From positions 248,001-312,000 of the forward strand of contig NZ_FMHU01000002.1 in the NCBI RefSeq assembly GCF_900091415.1: DNA of 64,000 bases, read 5' to 3'. Shown piece after piece: positions 1 to 8,137 of the stretch. Source of the DNA: Micromonospora inyonensis (GTDB lineage Bacteria; Actinomycetota; Actinomycetes; Mycobacteriales; Micromonosporaceae). Numbering within the stretch: position 1 is the stretch's first letter; every line of letters starts with the position of its first letter. The translations under genes were made by a program, and so were the position numbers. The notes below the pieces were generated by a model, which was not told the DNA's origin, made no database searches, and saw only the letters and a list, made by a program, of their open reading frames with translations.

Positions 1-1227
1 CGCCACGCTCAACCGCCGCGACTCCCCTCCGGAGAGGGTGTACGGGTTCGCCCTGGCCAGCCGCTCCAGCCGTAACCGGTCCAGCAGCTCGTCCACGGTG
101 GCGCGGACGGCCGCCTCCGGGCGGCCGGTGCGGCGCGGCCCGAGCGCCAGCTCGTCGAAGACCGTACCGGTGACGAACTGGTGTTCCGGGTCCTGGAAGA
201 CCGAGCCGATCCGCCGGGCCAGGGCGGGTGCCCGCCAGCGGTGCGGGGGAGTGCGCCGGTCGGCGTCGGCCAGTTCCGGGCTGGCGGTCGCCCGGCCGCT
301 CCCCGGTCGGAGCAGCCCGCCGAGGAGCAGCGCGAGGGTGGACTTGCCCGCCCCGTTCGGGCCGAGGACGGCGAGCGCCTCGCCCGCGCGTACCGCCAGG
401 TCGGTGGGGCCGAGCCGGGGCGGCAGGCCGAGCCGGTCGGCGGTGAGCAGCACCTCCCCGGCGGGCGCGACCGCCCGGCGCGGCGGCACCGGGTGGCCCG
501 GCACCCAGACCCCGTCGGCGGCGAGCGCGGCACCGTGCTCGGCGAAGACCCGCTCGGGCGGCCCGTCGGCCCGCACACTGCCCCCGGCGGCGAGGACGAC
601 CACCCGGTCGACCAGGGGCAGCGCCTCGGCGACCCGGTGTTCGACCAGGACCAGCGTGGTGTGGGCGTCCACCGCGTCGGCGACCGCCCGCCGGACCAGG
701 GCCGCCCCGGCCGGGTCGAGGTTGGCGGTCGGCTCGTCCAGCAGCAGCAGTCCGGGACGCAACGCGAGCGCCCCGGCCAGGGCGAGGCGCTGCTGCTCCC
801 CACCGGAAAGCGCGGCGGTCGGCCGGTCCCGGCCGTACGGGAAGCCGACCCGGGCCAGCGCCTCGTCCACCCGGGGCCAGATCCGATCCGCCGGCACCCC
901 CCGGTTCTCCAACCCGAACGCCACGTCGTCGCCGCTGCGGGCCATCACGAGCTGGCTCTCCGGATGCTGGAAGACCATGCCCACCCGGTCCCGCGCCTCC
1001 TGCGGCGGGAGACCGTCGATCTCGATGTCACCGGCCCGCTCGCCGGAGTCCTCCGGCAGCAGGCCGGCCAGCGCGGCCAGCAGGGTGCTCTTGCCCGCGC
1101 CCGACGCGCCGAGCAGCAGCACCCGCTCGCCGGCCTCGATGCGCAGGTCGACGTCCCGGACGGCCCAGGCCCGCCGGCCCGCGTGCCGCCACCCGAACCC
1201 CCGCAGCCGTACGGAGACCCCACTCAC
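1..1227 (-). CDS. ECF transporter double-ATPase subunit (YkoD/EcfA-like), 3' end outside window
   Basis: The protein energises an energy-coupling-factor importer on the cytoplasmic face of the membrane. Two ABC ATPase halves are fused in one chain: the first has Walker A GASGAGKST and LSGGEQQRL, the second has Walker A GPNGAGKST and an LSGGES signature, and the chain runs off the left edge just after the latter. The GTG start at 1227 lies 4 nt after the stop of the S-component gene, so the two are co-transcribed. This S-component plus fused double-ATPase arrangement is the YkoEDC type for hydroxymethylpyrimidine/thiamine, and the TPP riboswitch upstream supports that substrate. A T-component (YkoC) is expected further left but is not visible. 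Family call is secure; substrate is inferred from the riboswitch. Confidence 0.9.
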   Translation of the reverse strand, partial: MSGVSVRLRGFGWRHAGRRAWAVRDVDLRIEAGERVLLLGASGAGKSTLLAALAGLLPEDSGERAGDIEIDGLPPQEARDRVGMVFQHPESQLVMARSGDDVAFGLENRGVPADRIWPRVDEALARVGFPYGRDRPTAALSGGEQQRLALAGALALRPGLLLLDEPTANLDPAGAALVRRAVADAVDAHTTLVLVEHRVAEALPLVDRVVVLAAGGSVRADGPPERVFAEHGAALAADGVWVPGHPVPPRRAVAPAGEVLLTADRLGLPPRLGPTDLAVRAGEALAVLGPNGAGKSTLALLLGGLLRPGSGRATASPELADADRRTPPHRWRAPALARRIGSVFQDPEHQFVTGTVFDELALGPRRTGRPEAAVRATVDELLDRLRLERLARANPYTLSGGESRRLSVA

Positions 1228-1231
1228 CGGA

Positions 1232-1822
1232 TCAGACGAGGGTGCGGTCGCGGGCGGCGGGGAGGTGGGCCAGGGCCCCGGTGCGGGCCAGGGCGGTGGT
1301 CAGGGCGTACCCGCCGACACCCGTCACGACCGCGGCGCTGACCACGGTGAGCAGGGCGTACGGGATGCGGTAGCTGGTCAGGTCGTACTTGGCGTTCCAG
1401 ACGAAGAAGTCGAACACCGCCGCGCTGACGCCGGTCAGCACCCCGGCGAGCAGTGCGGTCGGCAGCCGGAACGAGCGGTACCGGAACGCGGCGAAGGCCA
1501 GCTCCGCGCCGAGACCCTGGACGATGCCCTGCGGGATGACCGTGCCGGCCCACTGGCTGCCCAGCAGCGCGGAGAGCACCGCCGCGACGGTCTCGCAGTA
1601 CAGGGCCGCGCCGGGCTTGCGGATCACCAGGCCACCCACCACGGCCGGCATCAGCCAGACCCCGTAGATGAGGGCCTGCGCCGGTGGGAAGAAGGCGAAC
1701 GCGCCGGATGTGGCGCTCCACACCAGGCCCCAGGCCCAGAAGATGACGCCGAAGGCGACCGCGATCACCGAGGCGACCACGATGTCGATGGTGCGCCAGC
1801 GGGGGTTGTCGAGCTTGCTCAT
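1232..1822 (-). CDS. ECF transporter S component, HMP/thiamine type (YkoE-like)
   Basis: This is the membrane substrate-binding subunit of the thiamine-precursor importer, 196 residues. It has about five or six hydrophobic helices (for example around VASVIAVAFGVIFWAWGL and ALIYGVWLMPAVVGGLV), which matches ECF S-components. The ATG at 1822 (MSKLDNPRW) is chosen because everything further upstream in frame lies in the riboswitch leader. It is followed 4 nt later by the double ATPase. Expression should fall when thiamine pyrophosphate is plentiful, through the leader at 1912-2000. The alternative is another vitamin S-component, but the TPP leader makes HMP/thiamine by far the most likely cargo. 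Confidence 0.85.
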   Translation of the reverse strand: MSKLDNPRWRTIDIVVASVIAVAFGVIFWAWGLVWSATSGAFAFFPPAQALIYGVWLMPAVVGGLVIRKPGAALYCETVAAVLSALLGSQWAGTVIPQGIVQGLGAELAFAAFRYRSFRLPTALLAGVLTGVSAAVFDFFVWNAKYDLTSYRIPYALLTVVSAAVVTGVGGYALTTALARTGALAHLPAARDRTLV

Positions 1823-1911
1823 GGATACGTGCTCCCAGTCCGTGTGCGAACCAGGCAAGACGCACGTCGTACGCCCGGTGGCACCGGACGACGACGCGGC
1901 TGGAGACTGAC

Positions 1912-2000
<89 letters not shown>

Positions 2001-2135
2001 ATGTGAAGTTGTCTGCGCAGACGCTAGCACCGGGACGGGCCGGAACCCAGGGGCGCGTCGCGTGGAGAGAGTCGGCCACGTCACTGTCCGGGTTAGGGTG
2101 AGCTGCTCCCCGTACCCGTCGACCCGGAGACCACC

Positions 2136-3275
2136 GTGACCTCTGCCGGCCAGGCCACCCCGCGCCCCGGTCGACCCGGGCCCGCCGCGTCGCCCGACGA
2201 CGCCGTCCGGTCCGACCCGGCGACGTCACCGCTGGGCGTCGTCGCGCCCGGCGTACCGGGGGAGCAGCCGGCACCCGGCGGGCCCGAGCGGGACGCCCCG
2301 GGCGGCGGGCCGGGCCGGTGGCTCGGCGAGCGGGTCGGCTCGGTGGAGGTCCTGGCCGGGCTCCTGGTCCTGCTGGTGGTCTTCCGCGAACCGATCGGCA
2401 CCGCGATCTCCGCGCCCCGCCTCCAGACCTGGACCACCGTCTTCGTCTCGGTCATGGTGCAGGCGATGCCCTTCCTGGTGTTCGGGGTGCTGCTCTCGGC
2501 GGTGATCGCGGTTTTCGTGCCGCGTTCGTTCTGGGCCCGGGCGCTGCCCCGGCATCCCGCGCTCGCCGTGCCGGTGGCCAGTGCCGCCGGAGTGGTCCTG
2601 CCCGGGTGCGAGTGCGGGTCGGTGCCGATCGCCGGGTCGCTGATCCGCCGGGGCGTCACCCCGGCCGCCGCGCTGGCCTTCCTGCTCGCCGCCCCGGCGA
2701 TCAACCCGATCGTGCTCACCGCCACCGCGGTCGCCTTTCCCGACAACCCGGAGATGGTCCTCGGCCGGGGCCTGGCCAGCCTGGTCGTCGCCATGATCAT
2801 GGGCTGGCTCTGGCTGCGGCTGGGCCGCGCCGACTGGATCCGGCTGCCGCACCGACCGGACCTGGACGGCCTGGGCCGGGGCGCGGCGTTCTGGTCGGCG
2901 GTACGCCACGACGTCGTCCACGCCGGTGGGTTCCTGGTGCTCGGTGCGATGGCCGCCGCCAGCATCAACGTGCTGGTGCCGGAGCGCTGGTTGCAGACCC
3001 TGGCCGACGACCCGGTGCTCTCGGTGCTGGCCCTGGCGGTGCTGGCCGTCCTGCTCTCCATCTGCTCGGAGGCGGACGCGTTCGTCGCCGCGTCGCTGTC
3101 CCAGTTCTCGTTGACGTCCCGGCTGGTGTTCCTGGTGGTCGGGCCGATGGTGGACCTGAAACTCGTCTCGATGCAGGTCGGGGCGTTCGGCCGGCGGTTC
3201 GCGTCCCGGTTCGCCCCGACGACCTTCGTGGTGGCCGTGCTGGTGGCCGTCGGCGTCGGAACGGTGGTGGTCTGA
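2136..3275 (+). CDS. UPF0718/YraQ-type permease
   Basis: This is an integral membrane permease of 379 residues with about eight hydrophobic segments after a long Pro/Gly-rich cytoplasmic N-terminus (residues 1-70). The diagnostic loop PGCECGSVPIA (around residue 155) and the second conserved loop CSEADAFVA place it in the UPF0718 (COG0701) family, whose Cys pair suggests thiol or metal handling. The GTG at 2136 follows a GGAGA-type ribosome site. Its stop is immediately followed by the start of the His-rich partner gene, a pairing seen widely (YcgR/YcgQ in Bacillus). The transported substrate is unknown; a link to zinc is possible because the znu/zur locus lies 4 kb away, but that is inference. 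Confidence 0.85.
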   Translation: MTSAGQATPRPGRPGPAASPDDAVRSDPATSPLGVVAPGVPGEQPAPGGPERDAPGGGPGRWLGERVGSVEVLAGLLVLLVVFREPIGTAISAPRLQTWTTVFVSVMVQAMPFLVFGVLLSAVIAVFVPRSFWARALPRHPALAVPVASAAGVVLPGCECGSVPIAGSLIRRGVTPAAALAFLLAAPAINPIVLTATAVAFPDNPEMVLGRGLASLVVAMIMGWLWLRLGRADWIRLPHRPDLDGLGRGAAFWSAVRHDVVHAGGFLVLGAMAAASINVLVPERWLQTLADDPVLSVLALAVLAVLLSICSEADAFVAASLSQFSLTSRLVFLVVGPMVDLKLVSMQVGAFGRRFASRFAPTTFVVAVLVAVGVGTVVV

Positions 3276-4025
3276 GTGAACCGGCAGGCCCAGGCGGTCG
3301 TTCTGCTGCTGCTCGGGGGTGCGGTGCTGCGGGCCAGCCTCACCGACCTGCACCTGCGCTACGTCAAGGCGGGGCTGCAACCCTTCCTGGTCGCCGCCGG
3401 GCTGCTGCTGGTGGCCGCCGCCGCGATGACCCTCTGGTACGAGCTGCGCCCCGCCGCGCCCGACGACCCGGACGGCCACGGCCACGGCCACGATCACGGC
3501 CATGACCACGACCACGACCACGACCACCACGGCCCGCGAGTCGGGTGGCTGCTCCTCCTGCCGGTGCTCGGCCTGCTGCTGGTCGCCCCGCCGGCCCTCG
3601 GCTCGTACGCCGTCGGGCAGGCCGGGACGGTGCTGCCCGACCGGGTGACGTCCGACTACCCGCCGCTGCCCGAGGGGGACCCGGCCCGGATCACCGTGCT
3701 GGACTACGCCTCCCGGGCGTTGTTCGAGCGGGGACGGTCCATCGGGGACCGTCGGGTCCAGCTCACCGGCTTCGTCGTCACCGGCCCGGACGGGCAGCCG
3801 ATCCTGGCCCGCATGATCCTGTCCTGCTGCGCCGCCGACGGCCGCCCGGTGAAGCTCGGCCTCACCGGGGACCCGCCCACCGGCCTGGCCGACGACACCT
3901 GGGTGGAGGTGACCGGCCGCTACACCCACAAGGTCGGCCGGGATCCGGTCAACGACGCCGAGGTGCCGTACCTGGAGGTCGAGTCGTGGCGTCAGGTGCC
4001 CACCCCGAAGCAGCAGTACGAGTAG
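3276..4025 (+). CDS. TIGR03943/YcgQ-like membrane protein with His-rich loop
   Basis: This is the partner of the preceding permease; its GTG start abuts the upstream TGA, implying translational coupling. The 249-residue chain has two N-terminal membrane helices (about 7-21 and 35-53), a cytoplasmic or surface loop at 68-85 that is an almost pure alternation of His with Gly and Asp, and a third helix (90-108). A C-terminal globular domain follows, with a conserved CC pair (ILSCCAADG) and the motif WVEVTGRY. The His/Asp run is a likely metal-binding tract. The family (COG3689) has no settled biochemical role. Zinc or another transition metal is the natural guess from the His run and neighbourhood. 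Confidence 0.85.
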   Translation: MNRQAQAVVLLLLGGAVLRASLTDLHLRYVKAGLQPFLVAAGLLLVAAAAMTLWYELRPAAPDDPDGHGHGHDHGHDHDHDHDHHGPRVGWLLLLPVLGLLLVAPPALGSYAVGQAGTVLPDRVTSDYPPLPEGDPARITVLDYASRALFERGRSIGDRRVQLTGFVVTGPDGQPILARMILSCCAADGRPVKLGLTGDPPTGLADDTWVEVTGRYTHKVGRDPVNDAEVPYLEVESWRQVPTPKQQYE

Positions 4026-4082
4026 GGCTGCCCGCCGTCGGCGTGTCCGCTCCGACGCGCCGCGTCACGGTAGGCTCTGGGG

Positions 4083-4913
4083 ATGAAGATCGATGCGCGG
4101 GGGCTGACGTTCGACGTCCACGCCGACGGCCCGGCCGACGGTGATCCGGTGCTGCTGCTGCACGGGTTCCCCCAGCACAGCGGCGAGTGGGTGGACCTGC
4201 TGCCGGCCTTGCACGCCGCCGGGCTGCGGACGTACGCGCTGGACCAGCGGGGCTACTCGCCCGGGGCCCGGCCCACGGAGGTGCAGGCGTACCGGCTGGC
4301 CGAGTGCGTGGCCGACGCGGTCGCCGTCCTCGACGCGCTCGACGTGCCCACCGCGCACGTGGTCGGCCACGACTGGGGGTCGATCGTGGCGTGGGCGCTG
4401 GCCGCCGGGCACCCGGACCGGGTGCGCACCCTCACCGCCGTCTCCGTGCCGCACCCGGCCGCGATGGCCCGGACCATCGCCGGGGACCGGAAGCAGAAGG
4501 CCCGGTCGGCGTACATGGCGCTGTTCCGCAAGGAGGGCAAGGCCGAGAAGGTACTGCTCGCCTGGCACGGTGCCGCCCTGCGCAAGCTGCTCGGCGGGGT
4601 GGGGAACCGGGAACGGATCGAGACGTACGTGCGGCCGATGCGGGAGCCGGGCGCGCTCACCGGAGCGCTTAACTGGTACCGGGCGATGTCCGGTCGGGAG
4701 TTGGTGGGCACCGGACCGGTGTCGGTGCCGACCACCTACGTGTGGAGCGACCGGGACACCGCGGTCGGCCGGACCGCCGCCGAGGCGTGCGCGGCGTACG
4801 TCACCGGGACGTACCGGTTCGTCGAACTGACCGGGGTGAGCCACTGGATCCCGGACGAGGCTCCGGGCGCGCTGGCCGAGGCCGTTCTGGCCCAGGTGGA
4901 GGCGGTGGGGTGA
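4083..4913 (+). CDS. alpha/beta hydrolase, epoxide/haloalkane hydrolase-like
   Basis: This is a 276-residue soluble alpha/beta-hydrolase. The oxyanion-hole motif HGFPQ (residues 25-29) and the nucleophile elbow GHDWGS place an Asp where serine hydrolases have Ser, as in epoxide hydrolases and haloalkane dehalogenases. A C-terminal GVSHWIPDEAP supplies the catalytic His. The acid partner is probably the Asp in WSDRD. The stop overlaps the GTG of the next gene by 4 nt. The physiological substrate cannot be told from sequence. Confidence 0.88.
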   Translation: MKIDARGLTFDVHADGPADGDPVLLLHGFPQHSGEWVDLLPALHAAGLRTYALDQRGYSPGARPTEVQAYRLAECVADAVAVLDALDVPTAHVVGHDWGSIVAWALAAGHPDRVRTLTAVSVPHPAAMARTIAGDRKQKARSAYMALFRKEGKAEKVLLAWHGAALRKLLGGVGNRERIETYVRPMREPGALTGALNWYRAMSGRELVGTGPVSVPTTYVWSDRDTAVGRTAAEACAAYVTGTYRFVELTGVSHWIPDEAPGALAEAVLAQVEAVG

Positions 4914-5701
4914 CCGGCCCGGTGGACACCTCCGGGCCGGACGCGACGACCCCGCCGGTCAGTGCCGAGAGCTACCTGGCCGTCGTCACCTCGACGATCG
5001 CCCGGGTGGCCGCCGGCCAGCGTGCGGCGGTGGCCCGCGCGGCCGACCTGGTCACCGACGCGCTCCGGGCCGGCGGGGTGGTGCAGGCGTTCGGCACCGG
5101 GCACTCCGAGGCGCTGGCGATGGAGATCGCCGGACGGGCCGGCGGCCTGGTCCCGACCAACCGGATCGCCCTGCGCGATCTGGTGCTGCACGGCGGCGCG
5201 CCGGTCGACGTCCTCGACCCCACCCTGGAGCGCGATCCGGCGGTCGCGCACCGGCTCTGGGAGTTGACCCCGGTACGCCCGCCGGACGTGTTCGTGATCG
5301 CCTCGAACTCCGGCATCAACGGCGCGGTGGTCGAGTTCGCCTCGCTGGTCAAGCGGCACGGGCACGGGTTGGTGGCGATCGTCTCGGCGGAGCACTCGGC
5401 CCGGGTGCCGTCCCGCCACCCGAGCGGGCGTCGGCTCGTCGACTTCGCCGACGTGCTGCTGGACAACGGCGCCCCATACGGCGACGCGACCCTGCCGCTG
5501 CCCGGCGGGGGCGCGGTCGGCGCGGTCTCCTCGATCACCGCCGCCCTGCTGGCGCAGCAGATCGTGGCGGAGGTGGTGGCCCGGCTGCTGGCGGCGGGGG
5601 AGTCGCCCCCGGTCTACCTGTCGGCCAACGTGCCGCACGGCGACGCGCACAACTCCGAACTGGAGGCCCGGTACGCCGGCCGCCTGCGGCGCGGCACCTG
5701 A
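4910..5701 (+). CDS. SIS-domain sugar-phosphate isomerase-like protein (UPF0309 type)
   Basis: This 263-residue protein has a SIS fold, which binds phosphosugars. Visible phosphate-binding loops are GTGHSEALAMEIAGRAGG and IASNSGINGAVVEFA. The C-terminal LSANVPHGDAHN fits the group annotated as sugar isomerase domain proteins related to MurNAc-6-P etherase. The GTG at 4910 is chosen because it forms a GTGA overlap with the hydrolase stop; an in-frame opening further upstream is only shadow. Whether it acts as isomerase, etherase or regulator is unresolved. Confidence 0.85.
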   Translation: MTGPVDTSGPDATTPPVSAESYLAVVTSTIARVAAGQRAAVARAADLVTDALRAGGVVQAFGTGHSEALAMEIAGRAGGLVPTNRIALRDLVLHGGAPVDVLDPTLERDPAVAHRLWELTPVRPPDVFVIASNSGINGAVVEFASLVKRHGHGLVAIVSAEHSARVPSRHPSGRRLVDFADVLLDNGAPYGDATLPLPGGGAVGAVSSITAALLAQQIVAEVVARLLAAGESPPVYLSANVPHGDAHNSELEARYAGRLRRGT

Positions 5702-5889
5702 CCCGGTGCGGCATCCGGGCCCCGGTGTCCGGATCGCGGGCGCTGTCCCACGGTGTCCCGGTCCTGCCGTCGGGGTCCGGAAGCGGACAGGTGAATGCGT
5801 TTCGCGGCGCGCGGCACGGGGCAATCGCTGTGCTGCCGGCGGCGCGGGACGTACCGCCGGTTCTCAGTCCCCGGTGCGGAGGTGGCGGT

Positions 5890-6393
5890 TTGTCCAAGGA
5901 GACCGAACGGCAGCGTTGGCAGCGCAACTTCGCCGACCTGTTGCAGGAGCTGCGGGTCGCCCAGACCGGGGTGCAGATCCTTTTCGCCTTCCTGCTCACC
6001 CTTCCCTTCAGTGCCGGCTTCACCCGGACGACCGGCTTCCAGAAGGACGTCTACGTCGTCGCGCTCCTCTCCGCCGCCGCCGCCACCGCGATGATTATCT
6101 CGCCGGTGGCGTTCCACCGGGCGCTGTTCCGCCAGGGACGCAAACCGGAGCTGGTCCGCTTCGCGCACCGGATGGCCAGCGGTGGCCTCGCCTTCATGCT
6201 GGTCTCGATGGTCAGCGCGGTGCTGTTGATCACCGACTTCATCCTGAACCGGGGCGTCGCCTTCGTCCTGAGCGCGGCCACCGGCCTGTGGTTCCTGACC
6301 TTCTGGGTGATCCTGCCGTTCGCGCGGCGCAACTGGGGTGAGGACGACCTCGACGACGAGGACGACGATCCGCCCTCGGGCCAGGGCGACTGA
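5890..6393 (+). CDS. DUF6328-family membrane protein
   Basis: This small membrane protein of 167 residues has four hydrophobic segments (starting at ILFAFLLTLPFS, VVALLSAAAATAMII, FMLVSMVSAVLLITDF and GLWFLTFWVILPFA) and a strongly acidic C-terminal tail. The N-terminal helix ETERQRWQRNFADLLQELRVAQTGVQ is what I recall as DUF6328. A TTG start at 5890 is preferred because a GGAGGTGG ribosome site sits just before it; a longer in-frame reading from 5725 has no such site and a random-looking N-terminus. Function is unknown. A hairpin terminator follows. Confidence 0.75.
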   Translation: MSKETERQRWQRNFADLLQELRVAQTGVQILFAFLLTLPFSAGFTRTTGFQKDVYVVALLSAAAATAMIISPVAFHRALFRQGRKPELVRFAHRMASGGLAFMLVSMVSAVLLITDFILNRGVAFVLSAATGLWFLTFWVILPFARRNWGEDDLDDEDDDPPSGQGD

Positions 6394-6408
6394 GGACCAG
6401 CCGCCGAA

Positions 6409-6438
6409 CCCCACCGATTGCCGCGGGGCACGGTGGGG
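6409..6438. terminator. bidirectional hairpin between convergent genes
   Basis: CCCCACCG (6409-6416) pairs with CGGTGGGG (6431-6438) across a 14-nt loop. It lies between the convergent stops at 6393 and 6445, which is where a shared terminator is expected. There is no U-run, as is usual in this high-GC group. Confidence 0.6.
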
Positions 6439-6444
6439 GCCCGG

Positions 6445-6612
6445 TCAGCGGTTGACCGCCCAGACCAGCACGGCCACCAGGATGACCGCGTTGAGCACGC
6501 CGAGCACCACGTACGCGGTGGAGGGCATCTTCTGCCCGCGCCGGGCGAGACTCATCAGGTAGCCGGCGTAGCCGAACAGCAGCAGGGCCATGACGATCAG
6601 GAAGTAGAGCAC
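6445..6612 (-). CDS. small two-helix membrane protein
   Basis: This is a 55-residue protein too short for most ORF cut-offs. It starts at GTG 6612 and consists of two hydrophobic helices (LYFLIVMALLLFGYAGYLM and YVVLGVLNAVILVAVLVWAV) joined by a short basic turn SLARRGQKMP. The composition is typical of real membrane proteins and the stop falls just past the shared terminator. It lies 9 nt downstream of the end of the next gene on the same strand, so it may be part of that transcript. No function can be assigned. Confidence 0.6.
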   Translation of the reverse strand: MLYFLIVMALLLFGYAGYLMSLARRGQKMPSTAYVVLGVLNAVILVAVLVWAVNR

Positions 6613-6621
6613 CGGTCGACC

Positions 6622-7155
6622 TTAGCGGTCCGCCCGCAGGCCGAGTTCACGCAGTTCCAGCGCGGCCAGCGCGTCGACGGTGGCCGGGTCGCCACGCCGC
6701 CACGCCTCGGCCACGTCCGGCGCGATCCGGGTGAGCCGCCCCAGCGGCTGCCCGGCCAGCGCCCGCAGGGCGAGCAGGTCCCGGCCGGCGGGCATGGACC
6801 GCAGGGCCGCCGCCGCGCCGGCCCGACGCATCCAGCGCAGCCGCAGCGGCAGCCAGCCGAACAGGACCAGGCCGAGCGGGAACACCAGCACCGCCACGGC
6901 CAGGGCCAGGGCCAGCTGGTCGACCAGTTCCTGCTGGTCGCGGCCGGCCTCGGCGACCGCCCGGGCGGCCTCGGCGGCCCGCTCGAACGGCGTGGTCAAC
7001 TCGTCGCCGACCAGCGGAACCCGGCCGATCGTGCCGCCGGCGTCGGCCAGGTTGTCGGCCAGGCCGCCACCGGCGGACTCCAGCTTCCTCCCGGGTACGG
7101 CGAGCCGCTGCACCAGGTCGTGCAGCCACATCGCGCCCCGGATCGCGGCGTACAC
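6622..7155 (-). CDS. hypothetical membrane protein
   Basis: This 177-residue protein begins at GTG 7155, immediately after an in-frame stop. It has an amphipathic, Ala-rich N-terminal half that could be helical or coiled, then one strong membrane segment (LALALAVAVLVFPLGLVLFGWLPL, about 82-105) followed by a basic stretch (RLRWMRR) and a cytoplasmic C-terminal domain rich in Arg/Leu. The layout resembles actinobacterial proteins of unknown role. It is followed by the 55-residue membrane protein on the same strand. Confidence 0.65.
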   Translation of the reverse strand: MYAAIRGAMWLHDLVQRLAVPGRKLESAGGGLADNLADAGGTIGRVPLVGDELTTPFERAAEAARAVAEAGRDQQELVDQLALALAVAVLVFPLGLVLFGWLPLRLRWMRRAGAAAALRSMPAGRDLLALRALAGQPLGRLTRIAPDVAEAWRRGDPATVDALAALELRELGLRADR

Positions 7156-7325
7156 CTAGGCCACGACGAGCAGATCGGTGACGAGTTGACGGATGGCGGT
7201 GGGAAAACGATCGGCGTAGATCCTCACGCCGCACAGCGTGCCACGCGGCACCCGCCACCGCCGACCGGGCAGCCTGGCGCCGCGCCGTCCGCCGCAGGAC
7301 CGCAGCGGACGACGTACCCCGGCGG

Positions 7326-7727
7326 TCAGCCGGCGGCGCAGGACGGGCAGGTGCCGAAGATCTCCAGCGTGTGGCTGACGTCGGAGTAGCCGTGCTGGGC
7401 GGCCACCCGCTCGGCCCAGGTCTCCACGGCCGGGCCGGCGACCTCCACCGTGCGCCCACAGGAGCGGCAGACCAGGTGGTGGTGGTGTCCCTCGCTGCAC
7501 CGTCGGTAGAGGTGCTCACCGCCCGGCGGGCGCATCACGTCGATCTCGCCCGCGTCGGCCAGCCCCTGCAACGTCCGGTAGACGGTGGTGAGGCCGACCC
7601 GCTCGCCCCGTTCACGGAGCATCGCGTGCAGGTCCTGCGCGCTGTGGAAGCCCTCCACCTCGGCGAGCAGCGCGCTGACCGCCGTACGCTGCCGGGTGTT
7701 GCGCACGGCCGTACCGCTCTCGCTCAC
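7326..7727 (-). CDS. zur: Fur-family zinc uptake regulator (Zur)
   Basis: This zinc-dependent repressor of uptake genes has 133 residues. The N-terminal winged helix includes GLTTVYRTLQGLADAGEID. The metal section has EHLYRRCSEGHHHHLVCRSCG, and two CxxC pairs (Cys87/Cys90 and Cys127/Cys130) form the structural zinc site; the run of four His contributes regulatory zinc ligands. The GTG at 7727 has a GGGAGG ribosome site 5 nt upstream. It lies behind an SmtB-like repressor on the same strand, the same pairing I recall from Mycobacterium tuberculosis Rv2358-furB. The clear Zur box at 10764-10778, in front of znuA, is its expected target. Confidence 0.92.
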   Translation of the reverse strand: MSESGTAVRNTRQRTAVSALLAEVEGFHSAQDLHAMLRERGERVGLTTVYRTLQGLADAGEIDVMRPPGGEHLYRRCSEGHHHHLVCRSCGRTVEVAGPAVETWAERVAAQHGYSDVSHTLEIFGTCPSCAAG

Positions 7728-7794
7728 GCCACCGCCTCCCTCACACCGACCCCTACGCGGGGCCCGGCCCCGACGGTCCGCTCGCTCTGGTCGC

Positions 7795-8094
7795 TCATGT
7801 CCCCTCCCCGGCGTGGCTGACCGCGTCCGCCACGATGTGCGCGACGTGCTCGTCGACCAGGGTGTAGGCGATCTCCCGGCCACGCCGGGAACCCCGCACC
7901 ACACCGGCCCCGCGCAGCACCCGGAGGTGCTGGGAGACCAGAGGTTGCGTGGCGCCGAGTTTCTCCACCAGCTCGTGGACGCAGCGTTCACCCTGGGCGA
8001 GCTCGCTGACGATGGCCAGCCGGATCGGCGCGGAGAGGGCGCGCAGCAGGTCTCCCGCGCCCTCGTACGCGTCGTAGCCGTTGGTGCTGGTCAC
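7795..8094 (-). CDS. ArsR/SmtB-family metal-sensing repressor
   Basis: This 99-residue winged-helix repressor has the recognition region TQPLVSQHLRVLRGAGVV. The last helix carries Asp81, His83, His94 and Glu97, which reproduces the DxH-x10-HxxE spacing of the alpha-5 zinc site of Synechococcus SmtB. A zinc- or cobalt-responsive derepressor is therefore well supported. The Cys38 in the ERCVHEL segment is the equivalent of the alpha-3 Cys seen in some relatives. It precedes zur by 67 nt, and the two probably form one operon in which excess zinc inactivates this repressor and raises zur expression. Confidence 0.9.
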   Translation of the reverse strand: MTSTNGYDAYEGAGDLLRALSAPIRLAIVSELAQGERCVHELVEKLGATQPLVSQHLRVLRGAGVVRGSRRGREIAYTLVDEHVAHIVADAVSHAGEGT

Positions 8095-8137
8095 CCTGCA
8101 ACGGTAACCAATGCCGGCACGCCTCGGGCGATCAGGA

